In this document: piece after piece, positions 51,627-60,089 of the stretch
Layout: each line of letters begins with the position of its first letter
Position numbering within the stretch: position 1 is the stretch's first letter
Assembly (NCBI RefSeq): GCF_051200825.1
Contig: NZ_CP195158.1
Coordinates: forward strand, 1,612,001-1,676,000
From: Formosa sp030427735
GTDB taxonomy: Bacteria > Bacteroidota > Bacteroidia > Flavobacteriales > Flavobacteriaceae
Direction of reading: 5' to 3'
DNA: 64,000 bases
The notes under the pieces: generated by a model
What the model saw: the letters and a program-made list of their open reading frames with translations, nothing else
Told to the model about the DNA's origin: nothing
Database searches by the model: none
Program-made: the position numbers and the translations under genes

Positions 51627-51759
51627 GGCAACGGTTTTGTTTATGAAAAGTTGCGAATTTATCGACGAGGATTTTCTGTAGGAAAATCAGAAGTTGATAA
51701 ATTTGCAACAAAGTTCCGTTTTGGTTAAAAATAGCAATTTTTTATAAACGTTGTTGTAA
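51627..51759 (-). other. attC17 (133 bp)
   Basis: Boxes TGGCAAC and GTTGTAA, arms of the attC01 type (TTTTGTTTATGAAAAGTTGC / GCAATTTTTTATAAAC). GTTGTAACACGT pairs with ATGTGTTACAAC at 52361-52372. Confidence 0.8.
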
Positions 51760-51763
51760 CACG

Positions 51764-52306
51764 TTATTTTTTCAATTTAATTACTAATGTGTCTGTTACT
51801 ATTCTCTCTTTCCAACCAATTTCTTTATTCGGATTCTTTTCTTTCAATTGTAGATAAATTTCATCAGGAAAAAACTCAAAATACATTGTTTTTCTCCTCT
51901 TTTCGATTCCTCCATTAGTATTATCTATTTTTCCATCAATTATTGGTGTTAGGCTAAATAAAAATGAATTCTCATTTGATTTTTCAAAGTCAATGATAAC
52001 ATTAAACCCTCTTGCAAGTCGTAGTTTTGGACACAAACAAGATTCATAGTCAAAATACCATTGTTTTTCAATCCACACATCATTCAATTTAACAATTTCA
52101 TTGTGATACTTTAATTCAAATTCTGGAATAAAATTCTTATAATCTGTAATATAAAATCCCATTTGTTGGGAGAATTCTTTATCTCTTGAAATTTTCGGGC
52201 AATTAGGACATTTATCCTCAAGTTTACACAGATTATCTGCTACGTAGAAAGATGCAAATCCAATCAGAGCTAATATTAAAATTATTAAAAGAGCCTTTCT
52301 TCTCAT
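51764..52306 (-). CDS. Cassette gene: membrane-anchored protein
   Basis: 180 residues with one N-terminal helix (LLIILILALIGFASFYVA), then CKLEDKCPNCPKI, a Cys cluster, and ESCLCPKLRLARGFNVIIDF. The Cys pairs could hold a metal or a disulfide outside the membrane. No family recognised. The frame is clean and the ATG lies about 60 bp from the cassette end. Confidence 0.5.
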   Translation of the reverse strand: MRRKALLIILILALIGFASFYVADNLCKLEDKCPNCPKISRDKEFSQQMGFYITDYKNFIPEFELKYHNEIVKLNDVWIEKQWYFDYESCLCPKLRLARGFNVIIDFEKSNENSFLFSLTPIIDGKIDNTNGGIEKRRKTMYFEFFPDEIYLQLKEKNPNKEIGWKERIVTDTLVIKLKK

Positions 52307-52365
52307 TATTTTATGATGCGGTATATTTTCTGCTTAGTTCAATTATCATTGCGTTGACTAATGTG

Positions 52366-52497
52366 TTACAACGTTGATGTATATGGTTTGTTGCGTGGTT
52401 TAAGCACCTAATTTAGCAAATAAAAACCGAATAGAAAATCCGCGAGGATTTTCGTAAGTAGGCTAGAACTAGCAATAAATTATATACGGTGTTGTAA
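52366..52497 (-). other. attC18 (132 bp)
   Basis: Boxes TTACAAC and GTTGTAA; the arm reads GATGTATATGGTTTGTTGCG, faced by AGCAATAAATTATATACGG. GTTGTAAGCTGGCT pairs with CAGCTTGCTTACAAC at 53044-53058. Confidence 0.75.
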
Positions 52498-52521
52498 GCT
52501 GGCTTTTTATTCCGCTTATTA

Positions 52522-53040
52522 TTAAATCACAAACCATTTTTCATCAAATTCTGCAATTGGTTCATAATTTTTGTTTGTTCCAAAATGAATTTCGTCTTCG
52601 TGGAAAAAGAACAAAGTCCATTCAAGGCTTTGGTCAAAAACTGTCAAATCATCAGCTCCTCCATAAAAAATCGAATTCCAATATTTAATTACAAATTTCC
52701 ATTTGATTATCATCCCGTTATTTTCGTCCCAAGAGAGGAAAACTTCTTTGTCAAAAGGAATTGCTCTTTGGTAAAGCCATTTCGTTATTTCTTTGTCATT
52801 ATTTTCCAGAATTTTAGTCTTGTCCAAATTACGAAACATTCCATTCTTAAAAGGCAATTCACTATGGACTTTGCAATCACTTAAAAAATCAGCAAGAAAT
52901 TCCGCTCCAACTTTGTCTAAAGGCTTTAATTCATTCAAATGTTGTTCAGGTAAGCAATCATATTCTTCCTCCGTAAATCTCCATTTAAGAGTAAATTCGG
53001 TCATCGGAATTATATGTTTATTTAATTGTTCGAATGTCAT
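52522..53040 (-). CDS. Cassette gene: soluble hypothetical protein
   Basis: 172 residues, MTFEQLNKHIIPMTEFTLKWRFTEEEYDCLPEQHLNELKPLDKVGAEFLADFLSD. Acidic, with many aromatic residues (VFLSWDENNGMIIKWKFVIKYWNSIFYGGADDLTVFDQSLEWTLFFFHEDEI). The size and the FFHEDEIHFG segment resemble DUF and immunity-type proteins of polymorphic toxin systems, but I cannot name a family. No signal or membrane part. Confidence 0.5.
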   Translation of the reverse strand: MTFEQLNKHIIPMTEFTLKWRFTEEEYDCLPEQHLNELKPLDKVGAEFLADFLSDCKVHSELPFKNGMFRNLDKTKILENNDKEITKWLYQRAIPFDKEVFLSWDENNGMIIKWKFVIKYWNSIFYGGADDLTVFDQSLEWTLFFFHEDEIHFGTNKNYEPIAEFDEKWFVI

Positions 53041-53051
53041 TTTCAGCTTGC

Positions 53052-53184
53052 TTACAACGGTTTTGTATAAGATTAGTTGCGTTGTTTAAGCAACTAATTT
53101 AGCAGATACAAACCGAATAGAAAATCCGCGAGGATTTTCGTAAGTAGGCTAGTACCAAGCAATTAATTTTATACGTTGTTGGCA
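53052..53184 (-). other. attC19 (133 bp)
   Basis: Boxes TTACAAC and GTTGGCA, arms as in attC14. GTTGGCAGTAGTT pairs with AATTACTGCCAAC at 53843-53855. Confidence 0.78.
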
Positions 53185-53537
53185 GTAGTTTTTTCTTTTT
53201 TATACTTTTCTAAATCTTGAATAAATTCCTTTAGTTTTATTTCAAACTTTCTTTTTGTCATACTTATAGAAGCAAATTCACTCGAATCATCGTTCCAATT
53301 TTTAGGGAATTCAGTTGATGCTTTGATTTCATAAATTCCTTGTCCTTTTTTCCTTTGCCTCTCGAATTGAGGGTCAACTATAAAACATAGATAAAAGAAA
53401 ATATTTTGGTCGAATTTAAATTGAACTTTCCAATGTTCATCATCCCACCATTCTCGGCTTTCATCAATTAGGGCTATTTCCCAATTTTTCTTGTCGAGTT
53501 CTTGCTCAATTTGATATTTATATCCAGACTTTTTCAA
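53169..53537 (-). CDS. Cassette gene: soluble hypothetical protein
   Basis: 122 residues, starting at a TTG (53537) directly after, and in the same frame as, the barstar-like gene's TAA. Contains NWEIALIDESREWWDDEHWKVQFKFDQNIFFYLCFIVDPQFERQRKKGQGIYEIKASTEFP, rich in Trp and Asp. The last residues (TTANNV) and the stop are read from the attC. No family recognised. Position after an immunity gene suggests a related role. Confidence 0.5.
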   Translation of the reverse strand: MKKSGYKYQIEQELDKKNWEIALIDESREWWDDEHWKVQFKFDQNIFFYLCFIVDPQFERQRKKGQGIYEIKASTEFPKNWNDDSSEFASISMTKRKFEIKLKEFIQDLEKYKKEKTTANNV

Positions 53538-53831
53538 TTAACTATTAGTTGAAATTATCAAATTCGGTTTTTCTCCAACTTCTATTTTTCTATAATTAAC
53601 GAAAGCTCCACATTCCAAAATTGCGTTTAACAATTCAGGTGCATTTTCTTTTAGATATTTTCCGTTATCAATTTCCAATAGAGTTGGTTTATCAGTCAGT
53701 TCGTCAACACAGTCAATCCAAGCATTCATATTTTCTCCATAATAATCTGGAAAATTCATTTCTTTCTTAAATTCAGAGTGGAATGTTTTCCAATTTTTTA
53801 ATCTCTTACCTTTAATTCTGAATGTTTGCAT
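53538..53831 (-). CDS. Cassette gene: barstar-like ribonuclease inhibitor
   Basis: 97 residues from the ATG at 53831, starting MQTFRIKGKRLKNWKTFHSEFKKEMNFPDYYGENMNAWIDCVDELTDKPTLLEI. FPxYYGxNxxAWxDCxxD is the diagnostic core of barstar, which blocks a secreted RNase. Length suits the family. The frame is open further upstream through the attC, but not from a real start. No barnase-like gene is near, so this is an orphan immunity gene. Confidence 0.8.
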   Translation of the reverse strand: MQTFRIKGKRLKNWKTFHSEFKKEMNFPDYYGENMNAWIDCVDELTDKPTLLEIDNGKYLKENAPELLNAILECGAFVNYRKIEVGEKPNLIISTNS

Positions 53832-53848
53832 TTCGTTTCTCAAATTAC

Positions 53849-54044
53849 TGCCAACGGTTTTGTATATGGCTTGTAGCTTGTAAATTAGCAATTATCTTCG
53901 AATTAAGCACAAGCCAGATTTTTAAATTTTACTATTTATCTTTTTTATTGTGAATCGTCAAATTTAAAAATTTGGCGACTTTCCAAATATGCCTTAACTT
54001 CGATTAAGAAACTAATTAGCTATGAGCTATATACGTTGTTGGCA
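53849..54044 (-). other. attC20 (196 bp, long class)
   Basis: Boxes TGCCAAC and GTTGGCA. The upper stem adds GCCAGATTTTTAAATTTTAC against AAATTTAAAAATTTGGCG. GTTGGCAATAGTTATT pairs with AATTATTGCCAAC at 55264-55276. Confidence 0.75.
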
Positions 54045-54048
54045 ATAG

Positions 54049-55263
54049 TTATTTTACTTTCTGTTCAAATTTAAAAGACTGTTTTTCATTTGTAACTACA
54101 ATTTCATAAACTCCTTTTTTCAATCCGAGATTACAGTTATCTTTTTTACTTTCAACTTCTGTGATATCAATTGGAACAGCTAAATTTATATCTTCCCCTT
54201 TTTTAAAAGCTAAAACCTTAACTGGAAAATCAATTTGAATATCAGTCAATGAAATAGAAACGTTTTTATTTCCATTTTCGAATAACCAATTAGGTCTATC
54301 ATCAATATATTTTGTATTTGGATGAAGCACAGCTATATCAGTCCAAGCCTCTCCACGTTGATAGCTCAATGGCTTATTATCTTTGTCAATCAATACTGAC
54401 GATTCTTTAATATCTAATGCTTTTAAAAGAGGATGATTGTATTCAGATTTACTTTTTTCACTATAAACTACTTGATTAATAGTCAAAGGATTTATGTTTG
54501 TATATTCAGTTAATCTTCCAGCCATTGCTTTTTCCCAAGAGCTATGATTCCCCTCTAAAGCGTGGTCATAACCGCAATGGATTAAGAATTTTTCATTTGG
54601 TTTGGAATTGATTACCTTCTCAATATTTTTTGCTTGTTCAATCTCTCTTGGTTTCCCACTTCCTTTCCCCATATTTTCATAAGCAAATAGTTCATACCCA
54701 ATTTCAAGAGCATCTCTAACTAAATTGCCAAATTGAGGGTCTTTGATATACAAACCCGTTTGTTGAATTGGGTATTTTCTTTGATTAAGAACTGAAATTA
54801 AACTATCATTATTTTTTAATGCCTCAAGTCCTAAATTTTTATACCCATTTTCAAATAGCTTTTGAAGAAGTGATTTTGTAAATACTCGATGAAACGAATT
54901 GTGGTGAGCTTCGTTGATAATTATTACTTGATTCTCCTTTGCTTTTTCTATAATATACTCACTTGCTTTAATTTTAGAATACTTCTGATTAATAGAATCT
55001 ATTTGGGATTTTGAAAAGGTTTTTTCTGTAGTTCCCATTGCCAAATCCCATTGAATTAAAGCATTTTTATAATCTCCTTTTAAAGCATAGTTAGAAGCTG
55101 AAATTTGATGCTTCCAAGGAAGAGTATCTTTTTCAACATCATTCTCTATTTCAGATGAGAATTTATATTTTTTTTCAAAATCAATTTTTTCAATCACTCT
55201 TTTTTCTTCTATACAAGAGGTAAATAAAATGATAATTGCAAATATGTAAAATGTGTTTTTCAT
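54049..55263 (-). CDS. Cassette gene: lipoprotein of the EreA/ChaN (Tiki) superfamily
   Basis: About 404 residues from the ATG at 55263. It starts with a lipoprotein signal, FIILFTSC. The core QVIIINEAHHNSFHRVFTKSLLQKLFENGYKNLGLEAL resembles the active-site start of the EreA/ChaN/Tiki superfamily (GE-H-xN-H), and FLIHCGYDHALEG fits the later conserved His region. EreA hydrolyses macrolide lactones; ChaN-type members bind haem or act as proteases, so the substrate cannot be read. A C-terminal beta part follows. Lipidated and therefore on the outer or inner membrane. Confidence 0.55.
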   Translation of the reverse strand: MKNTFYIFAIIILFTSCIEEKRVIEKIDFEKKYKFSSEIENDVEKDTLPWKHQISASNYALKGDYKNALIQWDLAMGTTEKTFSKSQIDSINQKYSKIKASEYIIEKAKENQVIIINEAHHNSFHRVFTKSLLQKLFENGYKNLGLEALKNNDSLISVLNQRKYPIQQTGLYIKDPQFGNLVRDALEIGYELFAYENMGKGSGKPREIEQAKNIEKVINSKPNEKFLIHCGYDHALEGNHSSWEKAMAGRLTEYTNINPLTINQVVYSEKSKSEYNHPLLKALDIKESSVLIDKDNKPLSYQRGEAWTDIAVLHPNTKYIDDRPNWLFENGNKNVSISLTDIQIDFPVKVLAFKKGEDINLAVPIDITEVESKKDNCNLGLKKGVYEIVVTNEKQSFKFEQKVK

Positions 55264-55269
55264 AATTAT

Positions 55270-55382
55270 TGCCAACGGCCCCGGCTATGACTTGTGGCAA
55301 GCGACAGGTGCCTTTTTTTTATTTTCTCAAAATACAAAAAGCACCGCGAGCGACAAGCCATGAGTTATAGCCATTGTTGTAC
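55270..55382 (-). other. attC21 (113 bp)
   Basis: Boxes TGCCAAC and GTTGTAC, arms CCCCGGCTATGACTTGTGGCAAGCG and CGAGCGACAAGCCATGAGTTATAGCC. GTTGTACGTAGTGC pairs with GCATTACGTGCAAC at 55701-55714. Confidence 0.75.
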
Positions 55383-55707
55383 GTAGTGCGTTTCTTTCCT
55401 AATTAACAGATTTAGCCTAAACCAAACCTCCACTATCCCCCGTAACCAAGTTGCTTTTTAAAGCAACATTTATCGTTAAACTTTCAGCAGACAACTTGTT
55501 CCCCAAAGCATATATTTCAGTTAAAACTCTATCCAGCTTAGGCTTCAAAACATGCTAGATTTATCCGCCTAGAGCGATTGATTTTAAAACTACTTTTCCG
55601 TAATCCTTTCCGCCTTTCAGTTACCGCAACACTTTCCGCTTCACTACACACTAATTCTATAAATTCAGCCCTAGTTTTAGACCTAGACTGAGTAGAATTG
55701 GCATTAC
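55383..55707 (-). pseudogene. Cassette with broken or no gene
   Basis: Coding-like fragments on the - strand: TRAEFIELVCSEAESVAVTERRKGL and, in another frame, LDRVLTEIYALGNKLSAESLTINVALKSNL. They do not join into one frame and the only open frame starts in the neighbouring attC. Composition suggests a decayed gene with a frameshift near 55560. No family recognised. Confidence 0.4.
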
Positions 55708-55841
55708 GTGCAACGGTTTTGTTTATGAAAAGTTGCGAATTTGACAACGAGGATTTTCCGTAGGAAAATCAGAAGTTGATAAATTAGCGACTATGTTCCG
55801 TTTAGGTTAAAAATAGCAATTTTTTATAAACGTTGTTGTAA
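55708..55841 (-). other. attC22 (134 bp; copy of attC05)
   Basis: Left box GTGCAAC, then identical to attC05 to its right box GTTGTAA. Together with 55842-56154 it forms a second copy of the gene-free cassette at 35710-36154. Confidence 0.8.
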
Positions 55842-56154
55842 GTAGTAGTTTTTTTACGTTTTTATGATTCTGAAATCAGAGTTTTAAATTCAGAATTCAA
55901 AATCAGTTAATCAAATCAAATTCAGAGTTTAATTCATTGATTATTCCGCGAGAGTGAGATTTGGCGTTCTGATCGGCTTAAGAGTTTTACAATTCCGTTT
56001 TGAGCGAGTTTTAGAGTTCAATTCAGTAATTAAATCCGCATTGTTTTTCTCCGGTTTTGAGTTAGAAATTCAGAGTTTTGTTCTGCGTTATTATCTTTAA
56101 AAATTCAGATTTTTAATCTCAAATTGATTGCGTCTGAGTGTGTTCCGCTATTAC
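55842..56154. other. Cassette with no gene (second type, copy 2)
   Basis: Identical to 35837-36149. No gene. It is followed here by the cassette of the 222-residue protein, whereas the first copy is followed by the 102-residue protein cassette. Confidence 0.65.
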
Positions 56155-56288
56155 TTACAACGGTTTTGTTTATGAAAAGTTGCGAATTTGGCGACGAGGA
56201 TTTTCCGTAGGAAAATAAGAAGTTGGTGAATTTGCAACTATGTTCCGTTTTTGCTAAAAGTAGCAATTTTTTATAAACGTTGTTGTGG
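56155..56288 (-). other. attC23 (134 bp; copy of attC01)
   Basis: Boxes TTACAAC and GTTGTGG; identical to attC01 beyond the left box. Confidence 0.8.
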
Positions 56289-56296
56289 CACGTATT

Positions 56297-56953
56297 TTAT
56301 TCTTTTCGATACGCTATCATTTCCGTTGGTCCAGTTGGAATTAAACAAAGTTTTAAAAATTCCGACGTAACTTCTTTGATTGGAATTGTACCATTTCTTT
56401 TTCCTTTAAAATACATAGAAACAAAAAACGTTAAGTCAATTTTTTCAATCATTTTTTTCTCTCCTTCTTTTATCTTAAACAGTTCCAGTCTTTCTTTATC
56501 CCAAAGTTCTTTGTTAAATTCAAATTCCGATTCTCGTCCGTTTTCAGTCAACACGAAAGTCATTTTTTCAATATCTTCTTTTTTCAGCGTTGTTATTGTC
56601 GGTTCGAGTCGATAAAAGTCACATTCAAAAACAGCGTCTTTGTCGTTTGATTTTCCGTTTATAAACCACTTTAGATGATTCTCATTAACGATTTCGTATT
56701 TTGAGGTTTTCTCATTATTGTTGTTCAAGAAATCTCCATTATCCATTTTCAGTGTCGTAGCTTTTTCGGTAAGCGAAAAATCAGTGTAAATGTCAACTGT
56801 ATCGTTTTTAATTTCCATAAGTTGAAATCCAGGATAACCCTTTTTACCAATTCCGGAATCAACGTCTTTTAGAATCCATTTTCCATTCAAATTTTGTCCA
56901 ATTGCTGAATTAGAAATCATTGTTAATAATATGACGATTGTTGTTTTTTTCAA
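56297..56953 (-). CDS. Cassette gene: secreted protein of unknown function (copy 2)
   Basis: The same protein as at 33342-33998 in every residue: signal peptide KKTTIVILLTMISNSAIGQ, then LNGKWILKDVDSGIGKKGYPGF. The start TTG is 56953. The exact identity of cassette and attC shows a recent duplication. Confidence 0.6.
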   Translation of the reverse strand: MKKTTIVILLTMISNSAIGQNLNGKWILKDVDSGIGKKGYPGFQLMEIKNDTVDIYTDFSLTEKATTLKMDNGDFLNNNNEKTSKYEIVNENHLKWFINGKSNDKDAVFECDFYRLEPTITTLKKEDIEKMTFVLTENGRESEFEFNKELWDKERLELFKIKEGEKKMIEKIDLTFFVSMYFKGKRNGTIPIKEVTSEFLKLCLIPTGPTEMIAYRKE

Positions 56954-56959
56954 TATGTG

Positions 56960-57094
56960 CCACAACGGTTTTGTTTATGAAAAGTTGCGAATTTGGCGAC
57001 GAGGATTTTCCGTAGGAAAATCAGAAGTTGATAAATTAGCGACTATATTCCGTTTTTTGTTAAAAGTAGCAATTTTTTATAAACGTTGTTACCT
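56960..57094 (-). other. attC24 (135 bp; copy of attC02)
   Basis: Boxes CCACAAC and GTTACCT; identical to attC02. Confidence 0.8.
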
Positions 57095-57364
57095 TTTGTA
57101 CATTTTTCAGTTCAGAGCTTTATTCCGATTTCATTATTCGATTCCGTTTAGTTCAGTCAAAATCCGATTGAGTAGGGAAGTCCGCGTGCTTTATTCCGTG
57201 TTGTATTCCGATAAGTTTTTGAATTCCGCTTGAGTGAGTTTCAGAGTTCAGTTCAGTAATTAAATCCGCAAACTTGCTAAATTCCGTTTGAGTAAGATTC
57301 CGTGTAGTGTTTTGCACAAATTCTCATTTTTAGTTTTATAAGTCTGAGTGAGAATCCGTATAAA
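57095..57364. other. Cassette with no gene (first type, copy 2)
   Basis: Identical to 34140-34409. It is followed at AAAGGTAA^CGG by the cassette of the 102-residue protein; the first copy is followed by attC03. Confidence 0.65.
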
Positions 57365-57495
57365 AGGTAACGGTTTGTATAAGAATAGTGCGGTTTTGTG
57401 TCCGAGGATTTTCCGCAGGAAAATCAGAGTGACCAAATACGCACTAACCTAAAGTTTTGTACTAAACTACGCATTATTTTTATACTGTGTTGTGC
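57365..57495 (-). other. attC25 (131 bp; copy of attC06)
   Basis: Boxes AGGTAAC and GTTGTGC; identical to attC06 beyond the crossover point. Confidence 0.8.
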
Positions 57496-57545
57496 AACGT
57501 ATTTTTTTTCTGTTTATAAAATTCAGTCAGTTTTATGTCTGTAAA

Positions 57546-57845
57546 TCAATAATGCGGAATATAATTCAAGAATTCAATTCCGCCAATTTTGCCGTTTTTT
57601 AAAATGTCCAAAACAATTGTTCCTTCTGTCGGATGCTCCAATTCAATAGATTCTTCGAATTGCCATTCAGAACCTGATTGATTAGGTCTAAATCCGCTTA
57701 CAAATCTCACATAAGCCTGTCTAAAACATTCTTTGATTTCCGAATTTTCCAATTGCTCAATTAGGTCAGTCCGTTCAGGTTCCTGCTCCTGCTCCTTAAT
57801 CAGGTCAATTATCCACTCTATTTTAAATTTCGGTTGTTTTGTCAT
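57546..57845 (-). CDS. Cassette gene: small hypothetical protein (copy 2)
   Basis: The same 99-residue protein as at 36331-36630 (MTKQPKFKIEWIIDLIKEQ), identical in sequence. Acidic and helical; family unknown. Confidence 0.55.
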   Translation of the reverse strand: MTKQPKFKIEWIIDLIKEQEQEPERTDLIEQLENSEIKECFRQAYVRFVSGFRPNQSGSEWQFEESIELEHPTEGTIVLDILKNGKIGGIEFLNYIPHY

Positions 57846-57850
57846 ATGTT

Positions 57851-58047
57851 GCACAACGTCTCCGTATATGAAACGTAGCGTGTAAAAAGACGCTATCGTT
57901 TCGGATTATACACGAGCCGAATTTTTAAATTTTTCTTTTTATCTTTATTTTATTAAAAGCCAAATTTAAAAATTTGGCGGTCTTACCAAATATACATAAA
58001 CCTCTCGGAAAGCCTATATTAGCTATGTTTTATATACATTGTTGGCA
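57851..58047 (-). other. attC26 (197 bp, long class)
   Basis: Boxes GCACAAC and GTTGGCA; outer arms CGTATATGAAACGTAGCG and TTAGCTATGTTTTATATAC; the top stem has GCCGAATTTTTAAATTTTTC against AAATTTAAAAATTTGGCG. GTTGGCAGTAG pairs with ACTGCCAAC at 60088-60096. Confidence 0.75.
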
Positions 58048-58054
58048 GTAGTTT

Positions 58055-60073
58055 TTATTCATACGTTGGGTCGAATAACAAACCTTTATTTTGTTTTGCT
58101 TCTGCTTCAATTTCCTTACTTGTCAATTCAGAAAGTTCTTCAAGTCTTTTACCAACAACGAAATATGGCTTTTTCTTATCGAATTTTTTCAATTCAAGTT
58201 TTACAGCTTCTATTTTATCTATCAATTCTTTTATTTTCGAATCAGAGTCTGATAGTTTTTTTTGAATTTCTTTTCGGTCTGTAGTTTGGGTTAAGTCAGA
58301 CAAGTTCAAATTTTCGCTTAATTCTATAAGTTCACTTTTTAACTCAGTATTGGAAAATTTGTTTTTAGATATGTACGTAGTTATTTGCTTGAGTTTTACT
58401 TCAATTTTCTTGAGGTATGACCTTTCTACTTTTAAGGGTTCTAATTTTCTTGAATTGTTGTAAAAAAATATATCCCGAGATTCCAAAATATTAAAAAAGA
58501 AATGGTCTTGAATAATTGATTTACTTAAAGACGGTATCCAATCTTTGTATACTGTTTCATAAGCTAAAAGCCACTCTTTATTATTTAAATTGTCCGTAGT
58601 TATTATTTCAGTTACTGAAGTGAAATCAAAGTTTTTAATTCTGTTATTTTGCTGAAATAAGTCAAGTCCAACAATAATTCCTGTTACGCTTTTACTTTTA
58701 AAAACCATTTCATAAATTTCTTTGGTTGGTTGAATTTTAAATTCGTTTAAAATCCAAAGTGACCAAGTCAGTTCAAAATCGTGTTGGTTTTCGTAGTTCC
58801 GTTTGATAATCTCGAAGCAAAACTCTTTTAAGCGTTTCTTTGAAACTAATTTTTCGTACGTAATTAATAGTTTAGCAATTTTATTTAAAGAACTTGTCTC
58901 AATTAAACCAAGTCTGAAAAGCAAAGACTCGAAGTAATCCCAATTTTCTTCTTCAATACGAACAAAATTAAATTTATTTAAAGCTAATTTTAGTACGCTA
59001 TCTTTTGGGTTTTCTTGTGCGTGTCTAAAGGCAATAGAGAAGAAATTCCATATATCATCCTTTTGGTCATTCTCAGAAGGCCTAAAATAAAATGATTTTA
59101 TATCAAGTGCCCAAGGTTTTTCTAATTCACTTTGTGTTCTTGAAATCTCTGTTTTTTCATCATTTATTTTTAACTCAAAATCATTTAGAACTTTTTTCAA
59201 TTCTGATAAACCAATTTGAGCATCCAGTTCTGAATTAAAGTATAGTGCATAATCGTCATAATATCTATAACCAAGAAAATCTATCTTTTTTGATTTCAGT
59301 TTTTTTTCAAGATGTTTATCAATATGACAAGCAATAACTTCTGCTATAATGAATGAGGTGTCTGGACCTATTGGAATTCCCATTGTTTGCTGATTTTGAC
59401 ACCACATAAGCCTGTTGTCAATATCATCTCCATATATATTACTAATTTTTAATGGGTCTGTATTATTTAACGCTCGATTCCTTTTGTATTTGTCTTTTCC
59501 TCCAAATGTTACCCAAGGAACTGAATGTGTATAAATCGAAGGATAGAATTTCGCAATATCAGTTTTCAATTGAACTGCATATTTAAAAGAGTTTATTATT
59601 CCTGATTCTTTAAAGAAGCTAAAGTCATTGTGTTTTACTGAACGTTTATTTTGTTCAAGTTCCGTTTCGATTTGTGGTTTTGTAGTCGATAAATTAGAAT
59701 CATTAAATAGTTTTGCAATCTCTGTATAATTGTCCACAATTGCTTGAGATAATTTACCTTGATGAATTGGGTTTGGTATTTTGATTATTTTTCTCGCAAT
59801 TCCGCTTTTTGGAATGTTAAATTGACTACAGTCAGAATAATTTAGGCGATTTTTGAAAATTTGTTTTAATCTAACTTTTTTTTCTGTCTTATCAGCTCTG
59901 GATAATCCGGTTATTGCATTTACGGTATTTTGTAAGACTGTTAAGCTTGCATCTTTGGTCGAATCAGCTAATGCCGAAATATTTGCATAATCGTTACCAA
60001 ATAATTCAGTAAAGAATGATGGTGGAAGCTCTTTAGGAAAATATCCTTTATTCAATAAATGTTCAATGTTCAT
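58055..60073 (-). CDS. Defence-type reverse transcriptase (Abi/UG class)
   Basis: 672 residues with a full reverse-transcriptase palm: motif A KTDIAKFYPSIY (Asp172), motif B MGIPIGPDTSFIIAEVIA (231-247), catalytic YYDD at 271-274 in GYRYYDDYALYF, and ELKINDEKTEI after it. This is the style of the Abi/unknown-group reverse transcriptases that act in phage defence (AbiA, AbiK, DRT types), not of retrons or group II introns. An extra helical C-terminal half (residues 290-672) with a coiled coil (LKQITTYISKNKF...DSDSKIKELIDKIEAVKLELKKF) may drive oligomers. Alone in its cassette; no obvious ncRNA seen. Which defence subtype is unknown. Confidence 0.82.
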   Translation of the reverse strand: MNIEHLLNKGYFPKELPPSFFTELFGNDYANISALADSTKDASLTVLQNTVNAITGLSRADKTEKKVRLKQIFKNRLNYSDCSQFNIPKSGIARKIIKIPNPIHQGKLSQAIVDNYTEIAKLFNDSNLSTTKPQIETELEQNKRSVKHNDFSFFKESGIINSFKYAVQLKTDIAKFYPSIYTHSVPWVTFGGKDKYKRNRALNNTDPLKISNIYGDDIDNRLMWCQNQQTMGIPIGPDTSFIIAEVIACHIDKHLEKKLKSKKIDFLGYRYYDDYALYFNSELDAQIGLSELKKVLNDFELKINDEKTEISRTQSELEKPWALDIKSFYFRPSENDQKDDIWNFFSIAFRHAQENPKDSVLKLALNKFNFVRIEEENWDYFESLLFRLGLIETSSLNKIAKLLITYEKLVSKKRLKEFCFEIIKRNYENQHDFELTWSLWILNEFKIQPTKEIYEMVFKSKSVTGIIVGLDLFQQNNRIKNFDFTSVTEIITTDNLNNKEWLLAYETVYKDWIPSLSKSIIQDHFFFNILESRDIFFYNNSRKLEPLKVERSYLKKIEVKLKQITTYISKNKFSNTELKSELIELSENLNLSDLTQTTDRKEIQKKLSDSDSKIKELIDKIEAVKLELKKFDKKKPYFVVGKRLEELSELTSKEIEAEAKQNKGLLFDPTYE

Positions 60074-60089
60074 TCTTTTCTCAAATTAC

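Noticed and set aside
55538..55747. 69-codon - strand frame as a real gene
   Set aside because: Its start lies inside the neighbouring attC and the in-cassette ATG leads to an immediate stop in another frame; treated as a decayed gene.
58055..60073. Retron or group II intron reverse transcriptase
   Set aside because: No msr/msd-like inverted repeat next to the gene, no intron domain V-like structure seen, and the motif B form GIPIGPDTS suits Abi/UG types.
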